Assembly (NCBI RefSeq): GCF_000328685.1 | Contig: NC_019974.1 | Span: forward strand, 983,001 to 1,047,000 | Reading direction: 5' to 3' | Source: Natronococcus occultus SP4 | GTDB taxonomy: Archaea > Halobacteriota > Halobacteria > Halobacteriales > Natrialbaceae | Length of the DNA: 64,000 bases | In this document: piece after piece, positions 34,760 through 44,217 of the stretch | Layout of the letters: each line of letters begins with the position of its first letter | How positions within the stretch are numbered: the first letter of the stretch is position 1 | Translations under genes and position numbers: made by a program | The notes under the pieces: generated by a model | What the model was told of the DNA's origin: nothing | Seen by the model: only the letters and a program-made list of their open reading frames with translations | Database searches by the model: none

Positions 34760-37006
34760 TCAGGCCACGTCGTTCGGGCCGAACTCGTCGACCCCGCCCG
34801 TCTCGAGTCCGGACTCGAGGTCGGCGACCGCGTCGGGCGCGATCTCTTCGAGCGCGCGCTCGAAGTGGTCAGCAGTGAGTTCGATCGCCTCGACGTCGGA
34901 GTCCTCCCCGGTAGTCTCGCGTTCGACGTGTTCGCGGACCGCGATCGTCGCGGCCTCCCGGCAGACGGCCTCGATGTCGGCACCGGTATAGCCCTCGGTC
35001 TCTTCGGCTAGCGTATCGAGGTCGACGTCCGCGGCCAGCGGCCGGTTCTGGGTGTGGATCCGGAAGATCTCACGTCGGGCGTCCGTGTCTGGCTCGCCGA
35101 CCTCGACGTGGCGGTCAAGCCGGCCAGGCCGGAGCAGGGCGTCGTCGATCAGCTCCGGCCGGTTCGAGGCCGCGACGACGACGACGTCCTCGAGCTCCTC
35201 GAGGCCGTCGAGTTCGGTCAGCAGCTGGGAGACGACCCGCTCGCCGACGTTGGAGTCGCCGCTCCCGCTGCCGCGTTTGGACGCAATGGCATCGATCTCG
35301 TCGAAGAAGATGATCGTCGGGGCGTTCGCGCGGGCCTTCTCGAAGACCTCGCGGACCCCCTTCTCCGACTCGCCGACGTACTTGTCGAACAGCTCCGGCC
35401 CCTTGACCGAGATGAAGTTCGACTGGGACTCGTTCGCGACGGCCTTGGCGAGCAGCGTCTTCCCGGTGCCCGGCGGCCCGTGTAGCAGGACTCCCTTCGC
35501 GGGGCTGAGACCGACCTGCTCGTAGGCGTCGGCGTGTTCCATCGGCCACTGGATCGCCTCGCGGAGCCGTCCCTTCGCCTCCTCGAGCCCACCGACGTCC
35601 TCCCAGGTGACGTCCGGGACTTCGACGAACACCTCCCGCATCGCCGAGGGTTCGACCCCACGGAGCGCGCTCCGGAAATCCTGTGCGGTGACCTCGATTT
35701 TCTCGAGGACCTCGGCGTCGATCTCGTCGGCTTCGAGGTCGAGTTCGGGCCGGAGCCGACGCATGGCGGTCATCGCCGCCTCCTTCGCGAGGTTCTCGAG
35801 GTCGGCGCCGACGAAGCCGTGGGTGTTCTCGGCGAAGCGCTCGAGGTCGACGTCCTCGGCCAGGGGCATGCCGCGGGTGTGGATCTGGAGGACCTCCTCG
35901 CGGCCGGCGGCGTCGGGGACGCCGATCTCGATCTCCCGGTCGAACCGACCCGGTCGACGCAGGGCGGGGTCGATCGCATCGACGCGGTTCGTGGTGCCGA
36001 TGACCGTGATCTCGCCGCGGTCCTCGAGGCCGTCCATCAGCGAGAGCAGCTGGGCGACCACGCGGCGCTCGACGTCGCCCTGGACGTCTTCGCGTTTGGG
36101 CGCGATCGAGTCGAGCTCGTCGATGAAGACGATCGCGGGCTCGTTCTCGGCGGCCTCCTCGAAGATATCTCGAAGCTGCTCCTCGCTCTCGCCGTAGTAC
36201 TTCGACATGATCTCCGGGCCGGAGAGCGTCACGAAGTGGGCGTCGACCTCGCTGGCGACCGCCCGCGCGATGAGGGTCTTCCCGGTTCCCGGCGGACCGT
36301 GGAGCAACACGCCCTTCGGGGGCTCGATGCCCAGCGTCCGGAACAGCTCGGGGTGGCGCATCGGCAGCTCGATCATCTCGCGGACCTGCTCGAGCTCGTC
36401 TTCCAACCCGCCGACGTCCTCGTAGGCGACGTCCGGGCTCTCGATCTCGCTTCCGTCCTCGATCGGTCCGTCGGCCTCGATCTCGAGGCGGTCAGCGTCG
36501 CGCTCGACGAGTTCGACGTCGGTCCGGTTACCGACGACAACCGTGTCGCCGGGCTCGGTGTCGACGACGGTGATCGGCAGGCGGCGACCCGAGCGACTCG
36601 AGAGCAGCCCGAACCCCAGCGACACCGAGAGGGTATCGCCGGGGCTGACGGCTCGCTCCGAGAGCTTGTCCTGCAGGTAGGATCCGATGTCGCCTTGAAT
36701 GCGGACGTTCTCCGGAAGCGCGACCCGTACTCGCTCGGCGGGTTCGACGTTCGCGGGCTCGACCGAAACCGGGTCGTCGATTCGGGCGCCGACCGCCTGC
36801 CGCAGCTCGCCGTCGATCCGGACGATCCCGTGACCGACGTCCTCGGAGCGACCCGGCCACACGCGGGCGATCGCGCGTCCGTCGCGTCCCTCAATCGCGA
36901 CGAACTCGCCGCTCGAGACGCCCATCTCTTTCATCGTCTCTCGGTCGATCGATGCGAGTCCACTCCCAGCGTCCTTTCGCTTGAGTGGTTTGACTCGGAG
37001 TCGCAT
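34760..37006 (-). CDS. Cdc48/VAT-type AAA+ ATPase
   Basis: The 748-residue protein has the CDC48 architecture: an N-terminal double-psi barrel and second N-domain (residues 1-180), AAA domain 1 with Walker A GPPGTGKT at 237-244 and Walker [11 protein letters not shown], and AAA domain 2 with Walker A GPPGTGKT near 510 and Walker [11 protein letters not shown]. Arg fingers appear in the ALRRPGRFD and LLRPGRLD segments. It unfolds or extracts proteins, probably feeding the proteasome. A HbYX motif is absent at the C-terminus (FGPNDVA). Single gene on the minus strand. Confidence 0.93.
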   Translation of the reverse strand: MRLRVKPLKRKDAGSGLASIDRETMKEMGVSSGEFVAIEGRDGRAIARVWPGRSEDVGHGIVRIDGELRQAVGARIDDPVSVEPANVEPAERVRVALPENVRIQGDIGSYLQDKLSERAVSPGDTLSVSLGFGLLSSRSGRRLPITVVDTEPGDTVVVGNRTDVELVERDADRLEIEADGPIEDGSEIESPDVAYEDVGGLEDELEQVREMIELPMRHPELFRTLGIEPPKGVLLHGPPGTGKTLIARAVASEVDAHFVTLSGPEIMSKYYGESEEQLRDIFEEAAENEPAIVFIDELDSIAPKREDVQGDVERRVVAQLLSLMDGLEDRGEITVIGTTNRVDAIDPALRRPGRFDREIEIGVPDAAGREEVLQIHTRGMPLAEDVDLERFAENTHGFVGADLENLAKEAAMTAMRRLRPELDLEADEIDAEVLEKIEVTAQDFRSALRGVEPSAMREVFVEVPDVTWEDVGGLEEAKGRLREAIQWPMEHADAYEQVGLSPAKGVLLHGPPGTGKTLLAKAVANESQSNFISVKGPELFDKYVGESEKGVREVFEKARANAPTIIFFDEIDAIASKRGSGSGDSNVGERVVSQLLTELDGLEELEDVVVVAASNRPELIDDALLRPGRLDRHVEVGEPDTDARREIFRIHTQNRPLAADVDLDTLAEETEGYTGADIEAVCREAATIAVREHVERETTGEDSDVEAIELTADHFERALEEIAPDAVADLESGLETGGVDEFGPNDVA

Positions 37007-37093
37007 GGTAACGAATGGGACGAAAAACGACCGCGTTACGCGGTCACCGGTTCGCCGGCGGATGCCGGGTAGCGATCCGCTTCCGACGACCGC

Positions 37094-37465
37094 TTACTCA
37101 CCCTCGAGGGGAATCTCCTTTCCGCGGGTGTCCGGTGCCGCGGTCGGGAGCGTCACCTCGAGGACGCCGTTGGTGTACTCGGCACTGATCTCGTCGTCGT
37201 CGACGGTCTTGGGGAACCGGAACCGACGGTGGTAGGTCTTCTTCCGTCCGCGATCCTCATCGACGTGTTCGGCGGCGACATTAAGGACGCCGTCGTCCCA
37301 CGCCAGGTCGATCTCCTCGTGTTCGAACCCTGGCATGTCGATCGTGAGGACGAACTTGTCGTCCTCCTCGTACAGTTCGTAGTCGTCGCTTCCGCGGTCG
37401 CCGAACAGCTGGGACGGCATATCAAGGCTCTGTGTCCAGGTGCTTGCGGTCGGTCGGAGCACCAT
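37094..37465 (-). CDS. Hsp20/alpha-crystallin small heat-shock protein
   Basis: The 123-residue protein has the alpha-crystallin domain: YELYEEDDKFVLTIDMPGFEHEEIDL, DDGVLNVAAEHVDED, RRFRFPKTVDDDEISAEYTNGVLEVTLPT, ending in the conserved KEIPLEGE (an I-x-I-like anchor). It holds unfolding proteins in the cytoplasm. A GAGGTG Shine-Dalgarno lies about 8 nt before the ATG, and an AATAAG/TACTTATT TATA-like box at about 37509-37519 lies roughly 25 nt above the inferred mRNA start, so this message has a short leader. Confidence 0.92.
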   Translation of the reverse strand: MVLRPTASTWTQSLDMPSQLFGDRGSDDYELYEEDDKFVLTIDMPGFEHEEIDLAWDDGVLNVAAEHVDEDRGRKKTYHRRFRFPKTVDDDEISAEYTNGVLEVTLPTAAPDTRGKEIPLEGE

Positions 37466-37580
37466 GGGTGATTCACCTCGCGTGCAGTAGATGATTGCGT
37501 GCGGTTCGTAATAAGTATTTCGCCAATAGGGGTGGCCCCGAGTGAAAAGGACCAACTGGAAGCACCTCCAAGAACCACCT

Positions 37581-37880
37581 ATGGGACTTGGAAGCACTGC
37601 AAAGAAGCTCCAGGGGATGTCCGAACGCGCCGAAGCGCTGTACAAGCAGGTACAGGAGCTCCAGCAACGGATCACCAACCTCGAGGAGGAGGTCGACGAC
37701 ACCCACGACACCGTCAACCGGATAGACCACCAGCTGACCGAACAGCGCGAACTGCTGCTCGCGATGGCCGAACAGCAGGGGATCGACGGCGAGGAGATCC
37801 TCGCTGACACCGCGATCGACCAGGCCGAACTCGAGTCGGATGACGAGCCGGCCGAACCTGGCGAGACGACCGCCGAGTAG
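37581..37880 (+). CDS. small coiled-coil protein (DUF5798-like)
   Basis: The 99-residue protein begins MGLGSTAKKLQGMSERAEALY, followed by a long heptad-rich helix (QVQELQQRITNLEEEVDDTHDTV) and a helical GIDGEEILADTAID segment, ending in an acidic tail. This matches a conserved haloarchaeal family I recall as DUF5798. The ATG at 37581 gives the conserved N-terminus; an upstream ATG at 37542 would add 13 residues. Function unknown; probably oligomeric. Confidence 0.7.
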   Translation: MGLGSTAKKLQGMSERAEALYKQVQELQQRITNLEEEVDDTHDTVNRIDHQLTEQRELLLAMAEQQGIDGEEILADTAIDQAELESDDEPAEPGETTAE

Positions 37881-37989
37881 CCGAGGTCGCGTTCCGTCGA
37901 TTCGATTTTCCGCCCGAACAGTGGCGAAACCGCCCTCCGGAAACGGGGGATAGCAAGAACTAACAGTGGGGGCAACATTTGCCAGCACG

Positions 37990-38970
37990 ATGACGACCCA
38001 CGAGCGACCGGTGGACTCGGTGCTCGAGACGATCGGTCGGACGCCGCTCGTTCGCCTCCAGGAGAGTCCGGGCGACGTACAGATCTACGCCAAACTCGAG
38101 TCGTTCAACCCCGGCGCGAGCGTCAAGGACCGAATCGGCCGCTACATGCTCGAACGGATGCTCGAGCGGGGCGACCTTCCCGCCGGCGGGACGGTGATCG
38201 AACCCACCGCCGGCAACACGGGGATCGGCCTCGCGATCGCCGCCCAGCAGCTGGGTCTCGACGCGATGTTCGTCGTTCCCGAGCGCTTCAGCGTCGAGAA
38301 ACAGCAGCTCATGGACGCCCTCGGCGCCGAGGTGATCAACACCCCGACCGACGACGGGATGGGTGGGGCGATCGACCGCGCCCACGAACTCGCCGCGGAG
38401 CTAGACGACGCCGTCGTCCCCCAGCAGTTCTCGAACCCGCTGAACACGGAGGCCCACTACGAGACGACCGCGCCGGAGATCTACGAGGCCCTCGATGGGG
38501 AGGTCGGCGCGGTCGTCGCCGGCTGTGGCACCGCCGGGACGCTGATGGGGCTGGCTCGCTACGCCCTCGAACACGACGACTCGACCCACGTTGCCGCCGT
38601 CGAGCCCGAGGGGTCAGTGTACGGCGAACTGCTCGAGGACGACCGCGAGGAAGGCGAGTACAAGATCGAGGGGATCGGCACTCACGACCCCTCGACCAAC
38701 GAGCTGTTCGATCCGGAGCTGGTCGATGCGGTCCACGCTATCTCCGACCGGGCGGCCCACGAGGAGCTCGCCCGGCTCGCCCGCGAGGAGGGCCACCTGG
38801 TGGCCTCGAGCGCGGGCGCGGCGAGCGTCGCTGCCGAACGGGTCGCTCGACGGATCGACGAGGGCGACCTCGAGACGCCCCACAACACCGTCGTCACGGT
38901 GTTTCCCGACTCGAGCGAGCGCTACCTCTCGAAGGGAATCTACCGCTCGTTCGAGGAGTGGTCGTCGTGA
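37990..38970 (+). CDS. cysK: cysteine synthase/cystathionine beta-synthase-type PLP enzyme
   Basis: The 326-residue enzyme has the PLP-binding lysine in NPGASVKDRIG, the substrate loop EPTAGNTGIGLA, and the phosphate-binding GCGTAGTLMG. It is a fold-type II PLP enzyme of the cysteine synthase/cystathionine beta-synthase group; the standalone length and absence of CBS domains favour an O-acetylserine or O-phosphoserine sulfhydrylase-like reaction. The exact sulfur acceptor is not determinable. It makes cysteine or interconverts thiols in the cytoplasm. Confidence 0.88.
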   Translation: MTTHERPVDSVLETIGRTPLVRLQESPGDVQIYAKLESFNPGASVKDRIGRYMLERMLERGDLPAGGTVIEPTAGNTGIGLAIAAQQLGLDAMFVVPERFSVEKQQLMDALGAEVINTPTDDGMGGAIDRAHELAAELDDAVVPQQFSNPLNTEAHYETTAPEIYEALDGEVGAVVAGCGTAGTLMGLARYALEHDDSTHVAAVEPEGSVYGELLEDDREEGEYKIEGIGTHDPSTNELFDPELVDAVHAISDRAAHEELARLAREEGHLVASSAGAASVAAERVARRIDEGDLETPHNTVVTVFPDSSERYLSKGIYRSFEEWSS

Positions 38971-39003
38971 CGATCCCAGCCCACCACCCTACCACGTAGC
39001 CGG

Positions 39004-39183
39004 CTACTGGTAGAGCTTCTTGGCGTCGACGACGTCCAGGGTCTCGTCCTGCTCGGCCTCCCAGACCCGCACGACGAGATGCGCCTTGCAGTGGTACTCC
39101 ACCATTTCCATCCCCGTCCGCTCGTTTCTGAGCACGAGCTGGCAGGTCCCCTCGTTCGAACAGTCCCCGGACCGGTCACACAT
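39004..39183 (-). CDS. small Cys-rich hypothetical protein
   Basis: The 59-residue protein starts MCDRSGDCSNEGTCQLVLRN and has a later EYHCKAHLVVRVWE. The four Cys plus His could bind one zinc ion. The ATG at 39183 is preferred over an in-frame upstream one at 39321, because the longer form adds 46 basic, unlikely residues. It is convergent with cysK. Function unknown; haloarchaea have many such small zinc proteins. Confidence 0.65.
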   Translation of the reverse strand: MCDRSGDCSNEGTCQLVLRNERTGMEMVEYHCKAHLVVRVWEAEQDETLDVVDAKKLYQ

Positions 39184-39284
39184 TACCTTCCCGTATTCCT
39201 CTGGTCGGTAAGTCTTTGTCGGTGGTTGGGGATTCTGCAGCCACCAACAGCGTCGCCCGCGAGGCGACGGAATTCGGGCTCCGG

Positions 39285-39695
39285 TCAGGCGACGTGCCGT
39301 CGGTGCTCGACCTTCATACACCGGTCCTGAACGACGGCTCGGCCGCTCTCCTCCGCGCGAGCGGCGGCCTCGTCGTCGCTGATCCCGAGCTGGGTCCAGA
39401 TCACCGGGACGTCCTCGCGCTCGAGAACATCGTCGACGATCCCCGCGACCTCCTCGCTGGGACGGAAGAGACAGACGACGTCGATCTCCCGATCGACGTC
39501 CGACAGCGAGGCGGCGGCCGGCCGATCGAAGATCTCCGTGGCGTTCGGGTTGATCGGGATTACGTCGTACCCCTGCTCGAGGAGGTACCGGGGCACGTCG
39601 TGGGCGGCCTTCCCGGGCGTGCTCGAACAGCCGACGACCGCGATCGTCTCGTACTCGAAGATCTCTCGGAGTCGGTCGGCGTCGGTAACTGGCAT
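39285..39695 (-). CDS. CoA-binding-domain protein
   Basis: The 136-residue protein is a CoA_binding_2 domain (YccU-like): TIAVVGCSSTPGKAAHDVPRYLLEQGYDVIPINPN with a Rossmann-like nucleotide loop, VDVVCLFRPSEEV and PVIWTQLGISDDEAAARAEESG. Such proteins bind CoA or acyl-CoA; enzymatic role unknown. It is on the same strand as the small Cys-rich protein, about 100 nt upstream. Confidence 0.88.
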   Translation of the reverse strand: MPVTDADRLREIFEYETIAVVGCSSTPGKAAHDVPRYLLEQGYDVIPINPNATEIFDRPAAASLSDVDREIDVVCLFRPSEEVAGIVDDVLEREDVPVIWTQLGISDDEAAARAEESGRAVVQDRCMKVEHRRHVA

Positions 39696-39737
39696 ACCCG
39701 TCCTAGCGGGGCCGAACGTAAACCTCGTACGGCCCGA

Positions 39738-40349
39738 TCAGCGCGCGAGCCCGGTCGTCCGGACCGTCGGCTCGCCGTCCTCGGCGGCTTCGACCTCAAC
39801 CAGCCCGTCGAACAGCTGTTTGAGCGTGTTCATCGTCTGCTCGTCGTGGGCCGTCGCGTCGATGACGTAGACCCCCAGCGCGTCGGCGCTCTGGAGGCGA
39901 CCCGTAAAGACGTGGAGGAACCGAAACACCGTCTGCAGATCGCCGTAGGTCAACAGCGTCGAGACCGACGATAGGAGCACGCGGTTCCGGGCCAACTCCC
40001 GATCCTCGTAGAACTCCTGGAGAAACGCCGAGAGCTCGACTCCGATGCCGGTCATGTCGACCGGCGAATCGGCGTAACTGACGCGGGGATCGTCTTCGGC
40101 AGTTCCGACGCCGCGTTGCTCGGTTACACAGTCGACGATCCCGACGTTCGCCTCGTCGGGAAAGTGCGGGAGCAACGTCTCGGCGCCGTCTTTCGTCGAC
40201 ACGACGATCGTTCCCTCCCCACGGGCCGCTCCCGCCTTCAACACGTCGAGCGCGAGCTCGTGTTTCCCCGTCAGCGGCGGTCCCGACACGAGGACGTTCG
40301 TCCCGGGCTCGACTTCGACGTCCGGCCCGACGGTAGCGAGATCATACAT
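39738..40349 (-). CDS. RecA/KaiC-superfamily ATPase-like protein
   Basis: The 203-residue protein has a Walker A-like GPPLTGKHELALDVL near residue 24 and a RecA-like core with VGIVDCVTEQ, RVLLSSVSTLLTYGDLQTVFRFLHVF and LGVYVIDATAHDEQTMNTLKQLFDG. Haloarchaea carry a large family of such short KaiC/Rad55-like proteins, thought to be regulatory. The catalytic glutamate after strand 2 is not obvious, so ATPase activity is uncertain. Single gene. Confidence 0.75.
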   Translation of the reverse strand: MYDLATVGPDVEVEPGTNVLVSGPPLTGKHELALDVLKAGAARGEGTIVVSTKDGAETLLPHFPDEANVGIVDCVTEQRGVGTAEDDPRVSYADSPVDMTGIGVELSAFLQEFYEDRELARNRVLLSSVSTLLTYGDLQTVFRFLHVFTGRLQSADALGVYVIDATAHDEQTMNTLKQLFDGLVEVEAAEDGEPTVRTTGLAR

Positions 40350-40461
40350 AGCTGCTGGGCATCCGGTGGTACGCCCCCTCGAATCGCACGACGCGAGCGT
40401 TCGATAGGAAGATCGACCAACCTACGTATAGTACTTTTGATCCTCCCGATCTTCCGCCCGA

Positions 40462-41316
40462 TCAGACGATACCGCCGGTTACCTCGACCGCGCGTCCGAG
40501 GATGAACGCGACGGCCGCGAGGAACATTCCGTACTTCAGCCTGGACTGGCCGGCCGCCGGGTTCCCGAAGCTCTCGTAGGCCGCGTACAGCATGATCGCG
40601 TTCGCCGGAACCACCGCAGCCAGATAGACCGCGCCGAACTCGTCGAGGACGTACGGCAGCGGGCTCGCCAGGACGGCCGCGACCAGCAACGCGGTGGCGA
40701 CCCACAGCGCGGGCCGTTCGCCGATCGCGATCGGCAGCGTGTTCAACCCCTCCTCGCGGTCGCCCGCGACGTCCTCGACGTCCTTGATGATCTCGCGGGT
40801 CAGGGTCGCGACCCCGGCCAGGAGAAAGAGGACGGCCGCGGGGCCGATCTCGCCGACGGCCGCGGCCCCGAACAGGAACGTGCTCCCGACGAGGTAGGCC
40901 ACCAGCGCGTTGCCGAGCCCGGGCAGGCCCTTGAACAGCTCCGTGTACGCGACCAGCGCGACGAGGTTGATTGCCGCGATTGCGATCGCCAGCCAGGGCA
41001 ACAGTAACGCGAGCACGACGGCGGCCCCGAACAGCACGACACTGAACGCGAGCGCGCCGCGAGGACTGACCGCACCGCGCGGGATCGCCCGCTCGGGCTG
41101 GTTGATCCGATCGATCTCTCTGTCGAAGTAGTCGTTGATCGCGTTCCCGCCCCCGACGGCAAGCCCCGTCGCCGCGACGGCCGCCGTCACCTCGACGGGA
41201 TGGTTCGTCACGCCACCGGCGACGAACGCGCCGATAAACGTCAGGACGCTCGCGGCGATCACGTTCACCGGCCGTGTCAACTCGAGCACTCCCCGGAGCG
41301 TCTCCCCCGCAGTCAT
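40462..41316 (-). CDS. digeranylgeranylglyceryl-phosphate synthase-like UbiA prenyltransferase
   Basis: The 284-residue membrane protein has the UbiA Asp-rich motif 1 NAINDYFDREID at residues 58-69 and motif 2 REIIKDVEDVAGDREEG near residue 185, with eight to nine membrane helices. The pattern fits archaeal (S)-2,3-di-O-geranylgeranylglyceryl phosphate synthase, the second ether-bond enzyme of archaeal lipid synthesis. UbiA relatives in quinone synthesis look alike, so a related role cannot be excluded. Confidence 0.85.
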   Translation of the reverse strand: MTAGETLRGVLELTRPVNVIAASVLTFIGAFVAGGVTNHPVEVTAAVAATGLAVGGGNAINDYFDREIDRINQPERAIPRGAVSPRGALAFSVVLFGAAVVLALLLPWLAIAIAAINLVALVAYTELFKGLPGLGNALVAYLVGSTFLFGAAAVGEIGPAAVLFLLAGVATLTREIIKDVEDVAGDREEGLNTLPIAIGERPALWVATALLVAAVLASPLPYVLDEFGAVYLAAVVPANAIMLYAAYESFGNPAAGQSRLKYGMFLAAVAFILGRAVEVTGGIV

Positions 41317-41357
41317 ACCCCGATCTGCTCAGGCAGCGAGGATAAACGGTCCGATCT

Positions 41358-41549
41358 CTACCGCCACTCCTCGAGATCACAGAGATCCGCGTCGGCGACC
41401 GAGAGCCAGGCTCCAGCCCGCTCGTCGGCGTCGGCTTCGAGGGGAACCGCCATCCAGACGTCCTCGTCCTCGTCGCCGCACAGCTCGAGGGGCTGGCCCT
41501 CGGACGATTCGTCGTCGACGCCGGATTCGGGCGACTCGTGTACCGTCAT
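41358..41549 (-). CDS. small acidic hypothetical protein
   Basis: The 63-residue acidic protein begins MTVHESPESGVDDESSEGQP and ends WLSVADADLCDLEEWR, with few structural features. TATAAA at 41572-41577 lies 25 nt upstream of the ATG, so the transcript should be leaderless and the start is well supported. Similar small proteins occur in other haloarchaea; function unknown. Confidence 0.6.
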   Translation of the reverse strand: MTVHESPESGVDDESSEGQPLELCGDEDEDVWMAVPLEADADERAGAWLSVADADLCDLEEWR

Positions 41550-41729
41550 ATCCGTGTGTATGGCCTTCGGGTATAAAGAGGGCTCGAGCCGATTGCCAAC
41601 AAGTGGGAACGCGTCCTCGTCGACCGCGGGTTGGCGGTCGTAGGTGCGTCGGTCGTAGGTGTGACGACGCGTCTCGCGGCAGCGAAAAATCGAGTGACTT
41701 ATACGGAGCCGACGGGAACGAACGGGTGA

Positions 41730-41804
41730 GGGCGCTTAGCTCAGTCTGGACAGAGTACTTGGCTTCGGACCAAGCTGTCGCGGGTTCAAATCCTGCAGCG
41801 CCCA
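41730..41804 (+). tRNA. tRNA-Arg (anticodon UCG)
   Basis: The 75-nt gene folds with acceptor stem GGGCGCT/AGCGCCC and discriminator A. The anticodon stem CTTGG/CCAAG carries loop CTTCGGA, giving anticodon UCG. The T-arm is present with the TTCAAAT loop. No intron. Its 3' end serves as the integration site of the adjacent island. Confidence 0.97.
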
Positions 41805-41805
41805 T
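41791..41805. mobile_element. left attachment site (attL)
   Basis: The last 14 nt of the tRNA-Arg gene plus one following base are repeated exactly at 55881-55895. The repeat keeps the tRNA intact on the left, as expected for integration by a tyrosine recombinase. Confidence 0.8.
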
Positions 41806-42207
41806 CACATTCTGTTACGGTCCACATCCGACAGACGGCGTCGGGTTCCTTTTAATGACCGGGGCCGTGGTCCACGTTGATTTCATCACGGACTGTTACG
41901 CGGGTCCGTCCCCTCCTGTGATTCCGTACATCCAACTTCCACGGCATCCTACATAGAAGCCCGTATCCCTCCACGACCTGCTACTATAGCAATTGAAAGA
42001 AACCAGCGAACGAGAACTAGCATCGACCTTGTGATTGTCTTCAATGCGGCCCGTCCGACAATGACCAGTAGTTGGTAATACAATTTTCTTTACTCAAAGT
42101 AAAGCATGAAACCCGTGTTACGTACAGGTAAAAGACTGAGCGGTGAGGTTGTTGTCATTCACATCCTCACATAGCATCTATGAAGGCCTCAGATTAAGAG
42201 TCAGGAG
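41805..42207. other. gene-free left end of the island
   Basis: No gene is recognised in these 400 nt. A perfect palindrome CTTTACT-CAA-AGTAAAG lies at 42088-42104 in an AT-rich stretch; it could be an integrase arm site or an operator. Confidence 0.4.
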
Positions 42208-42399
42208 ATGCCCGACGGGGAGAGTGAAAGAGCGGTGGCCCAGTGTACGTCCTGTGGGTCGGCCTATGCTGCCGAAATATGGTCTGATGGGACGGTCCAA
42301 CCTATTGGAACAAAAGATGGCTGTCAGTGCGGTTCAACCGATTTCCAAGTTATCGAAGATTCCACTGACACTACTCCAAAAACGGACACCACTGATTGA
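42208..42399 (+). CDS. small zinc-ribbon-like protein
   Basis: The 63-residue protein has two Cys pairs (VAQCTSCGSAY and GCQCGSTDFQ) fit for one zinc ribbon and an acidic Thr-rich tail. An AGGAG Shine-Dalgarno-like sequence sits just before the ATG. It is divergent from, and 120 nt away from, the convergent integrase. Similar proteins occur on haloarchaeal mobile elements; function unknown. Confidence 0.6.
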   Translation: MPDGESERAVAQCTSCGSAYAAEIWSDGTVQPIGTKDGCQCGSTDFQVIEDSTDTTPKTDTTD

Positions 42400-42522
42400 C
42401 GATTAATGGTCAGTTCGCACCTCTACGTAACGATTCGACCGAGTCAGATATAGCACCAGATCTGAATAGAGAATCCCGTGTTTCCAACTACTGCTGTAGA
42501 ACGGTTCAGGAGCGGTGGCGCG

Positions 42523-43647
42523 TTAAATGTAGCCGTCGTCGCTTCCTCGCTTCTCCCGGACTTCCTCCAACAAGTCTCTGTGGAGTTTGCGCCGCTCCTC
42601 TTCGGATCGCTCATCGTAGTGCTTCTCGATGATCTCTTCTGAGACATCACACCGCTCGCTGACCACCGACTTTGGGAGACCCAACCGCCGGAGCTGTGTG
42701 ATATGGCCGTGCCGCGCTGCATAGCTGGACTGGCTTGATGGGCACTTGCTTGCCTCGTGCTTCTTTTGTGCTGCCGAACATGCATCGATCTGCTTCCCGT
42801 GCGGACAGTTTTCGGTCACCGCACACGGGCGACTCCATTCGTAGAAATACAGCCGCATCGCCGTTTTCGATAACCGGCCATGCCTCGACGTCAACAGTGG
42901 ATCCCGTCCATGCTCATCAGTCACGGATTCCCGGGTGTCTTCGATGTAGTCGGCGAGGACGGTGGCGACTGCCTCATCAATCGGGATTTCTCGCTCGCTG
43001 TTCTGCCCATTTTTCAACCGGGTTCCCTGGTCTGGCCGGTGCCGGAACGCCAGATATGGGGCATCTCCGAGGTGGACATCGGCGACGTCCAGTGAATGGA
43101 TTGCTCCGGGGCGTCGGCCGGTCCGGCAGTGTAGCAGCCATACCACGTGTTCGCGGCTGGCATACCGGTATGTTCCGAGGTAGTCCAGAATCTCCGTGAC
43201 CTGCTCCGGTGCAAGTTCGATGTCGCGGACCCCGGTATCCGGCCCGAGGTCTGGGATCAGTACGGTCTCTGTCACCCCGGGCCGTACCGCGTTGATTGCC
43301 TCAAGGTACCGGAGGAACGATTGAAGTAGATACATTTCATCCCGCATCGTCTTCACTCCCAGTGACTCCACCGCGTCCGTCGCCTCGTCCCGCCGCCATA
43401 CCCGATACTCGTCCACGAAGCGGCCATCGATATCGTTCAAGTCCTCGACTCCCTGGATCGCACAGAACTCCACAACGTAGTCCAGCTTGCGGCGGTACTC
43501 GTCAACGGTCCCTGGCGTGAGTTCGGATGCACGCCGGTCCAGATACCGGTCAACACCCGCGGACGGTGCAAGCGGCTGAAGCGACGGCGATCTTTCCCGC
43601 AGCAGGCGGTGAAGCTCGTCCCAGGGAGGCTCCTCTTGACGAGACAT
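42523..43647 (-). CDS. tyrosine integrase (intact)
   Basis: The 374-residue protein is a haloarchaeal phage/plasmid-type tyrosine recombinase. The N-terminal core-binding domain (SAM-like, EYRRKLDYVVEFC) precedes the catalytic domain with the first Arg in CRTGRRPGAIHSL, RHGHITQL carrying the second box, and the nucleophile in EEIIEKHYDERS. A Cys/His zinc-like segment (CPHGKQIDACSAA) lies in the middle of the catalytic domain, as in its paralogues in this island. It probably integrates the element into tRNA-Arg. Confidence 0.88.
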   Translation of the reverse strand: MSRQEEPPWDELHRLLRERSPSLQPLAPSAGVDRYLDRRASELTPGTVDEYRRKLDYVVEFCAIQGVEDLNDIDGRFVDEYRVWRRDEATDAVESLGVKTMRDEMYLLQSFLRYLEAINAVRPGVTETVLIPDLGPDTGVRDIELAPEQVTEILDYLGTYRYASREHVVWLLHCRTGRRPGAIHSLDVADVHLGDAPYLAFRHRPDQGTRLKNGQNSEREIPIDEAVATVLADYIEDTRESVTDEHGRDPLLTSRHGRLSKTAMRLYFYEWSRPCAVTENCPHGKQIDACSAAQKKHEASKCPSSQSSYAARHGHITQLRRLGLPKSVVSERCDVSEEIIEKHYDERSEEERRKLHRDLLEEVREKRGSDDGYI

Positions 43648-43797
43648 GTGTTCGCGGACTACTGGTCCGGTACGGCAGCCAACCCGAAAAGTGGCTCATT
43701 CCGAGATACCTCTCGGCAGCATCGATACCGCCGCCGGGAATCGGTACAGAGTTCTCGGATAGGGACGGCTCTGACGGTCCTGTTAACCGCGCGACAA

Positions 43798-43815
43798 TCG
43801 CCACCATCGTGGCGA
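43798..43815. promoter_or_regulatory. inverted repeat upstream of the small-gene operon
   Basis: TCGCCAC (43798-43804), 4-nt spacer, GTGGCGA (43809-43815) forms a perfect palindrome in the 260-nt gap between the divergent integrase and the first small gene. It is a plausible operator for one or both. Confidence 0.4.
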
Positions 43816-43906
43816 ATTGCGACTCCTATACTACGACTGAAATGTCTCAAGGCGATAGCCGTCGTTTCTTCCACTTGTCCTCGGAAGCCCGAGGACGGTG
43901 ACACCG

Positions 43907-44023
43907 ATGGCAGGTGAATACGGAACCAGTTACAGCAAGTTCGAGTACGACTACGGGACGCATCGCTACGTCAATCCGTACCACGAGGAGGAAGAGTACG
44001 ACTGCGACCTCCTGGACATCTGA
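43907..44023 (+). CDS. 38-residue Tyr/Glu-rich peptide
   Basis: The ORF encodes a short peptide starting MAGEYGTSYSKFEYDYG and ending in an acidic EEEEYDCDLLDI. It starts the plus-strand gene run after the integrase and precedes the zinc protein at 44095. Composition fits the organism and no longer alternative exists on this strand. No family is recognised. Confidence 0.45.
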   Translation: MAGEYGTSYSKFEYDYGTHRYVNPYHEEEEYDCDLLDI

Positions 44024-44094
44024 TCCAGAGGCCATCCGGTCGTACTTTCCAGATTGACTGATCAAACACCTTCCCTCATATTTTGGGAAAAACC

Positions 44095-44217
44095 ATGTCC
44101 GTGAACTATCAGGACACGCCGGGACCGTACCGCTACGAAACATGGCCCGACCGGTCGGGTTGCCCGCACTGTACGCCTCGCCGTCGATGCTGGCGGCACC
44201 GCAAGACCAGTCGATGA
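44095..44217 (+). CDS. 40-residue zinc-finger-like peptide
   Basis: The short protein contains SGCPHCTPRRRCWRHRK, a CxxC plus C-x2-H arrangement that could bind one zinc. Its TGA overlaps the ATG of the next gene at 44214 (ATGA), which both supports this ORF and fixes the downstream start. It is likely a nucleic-acid-binding or structural peptide of the integrated element. Confidence 0.6.
   Translation: MSVNYQDTPGPYRYETWPDRSGCPHCTPRRRCWRHRKTSR

Noticed and set aside
35534-37072. 512-codon plus-strand frame antisense to the Cdc48 gene
   Set aside because: The AAA motifs are on the minus strand; this is a mirror frame.
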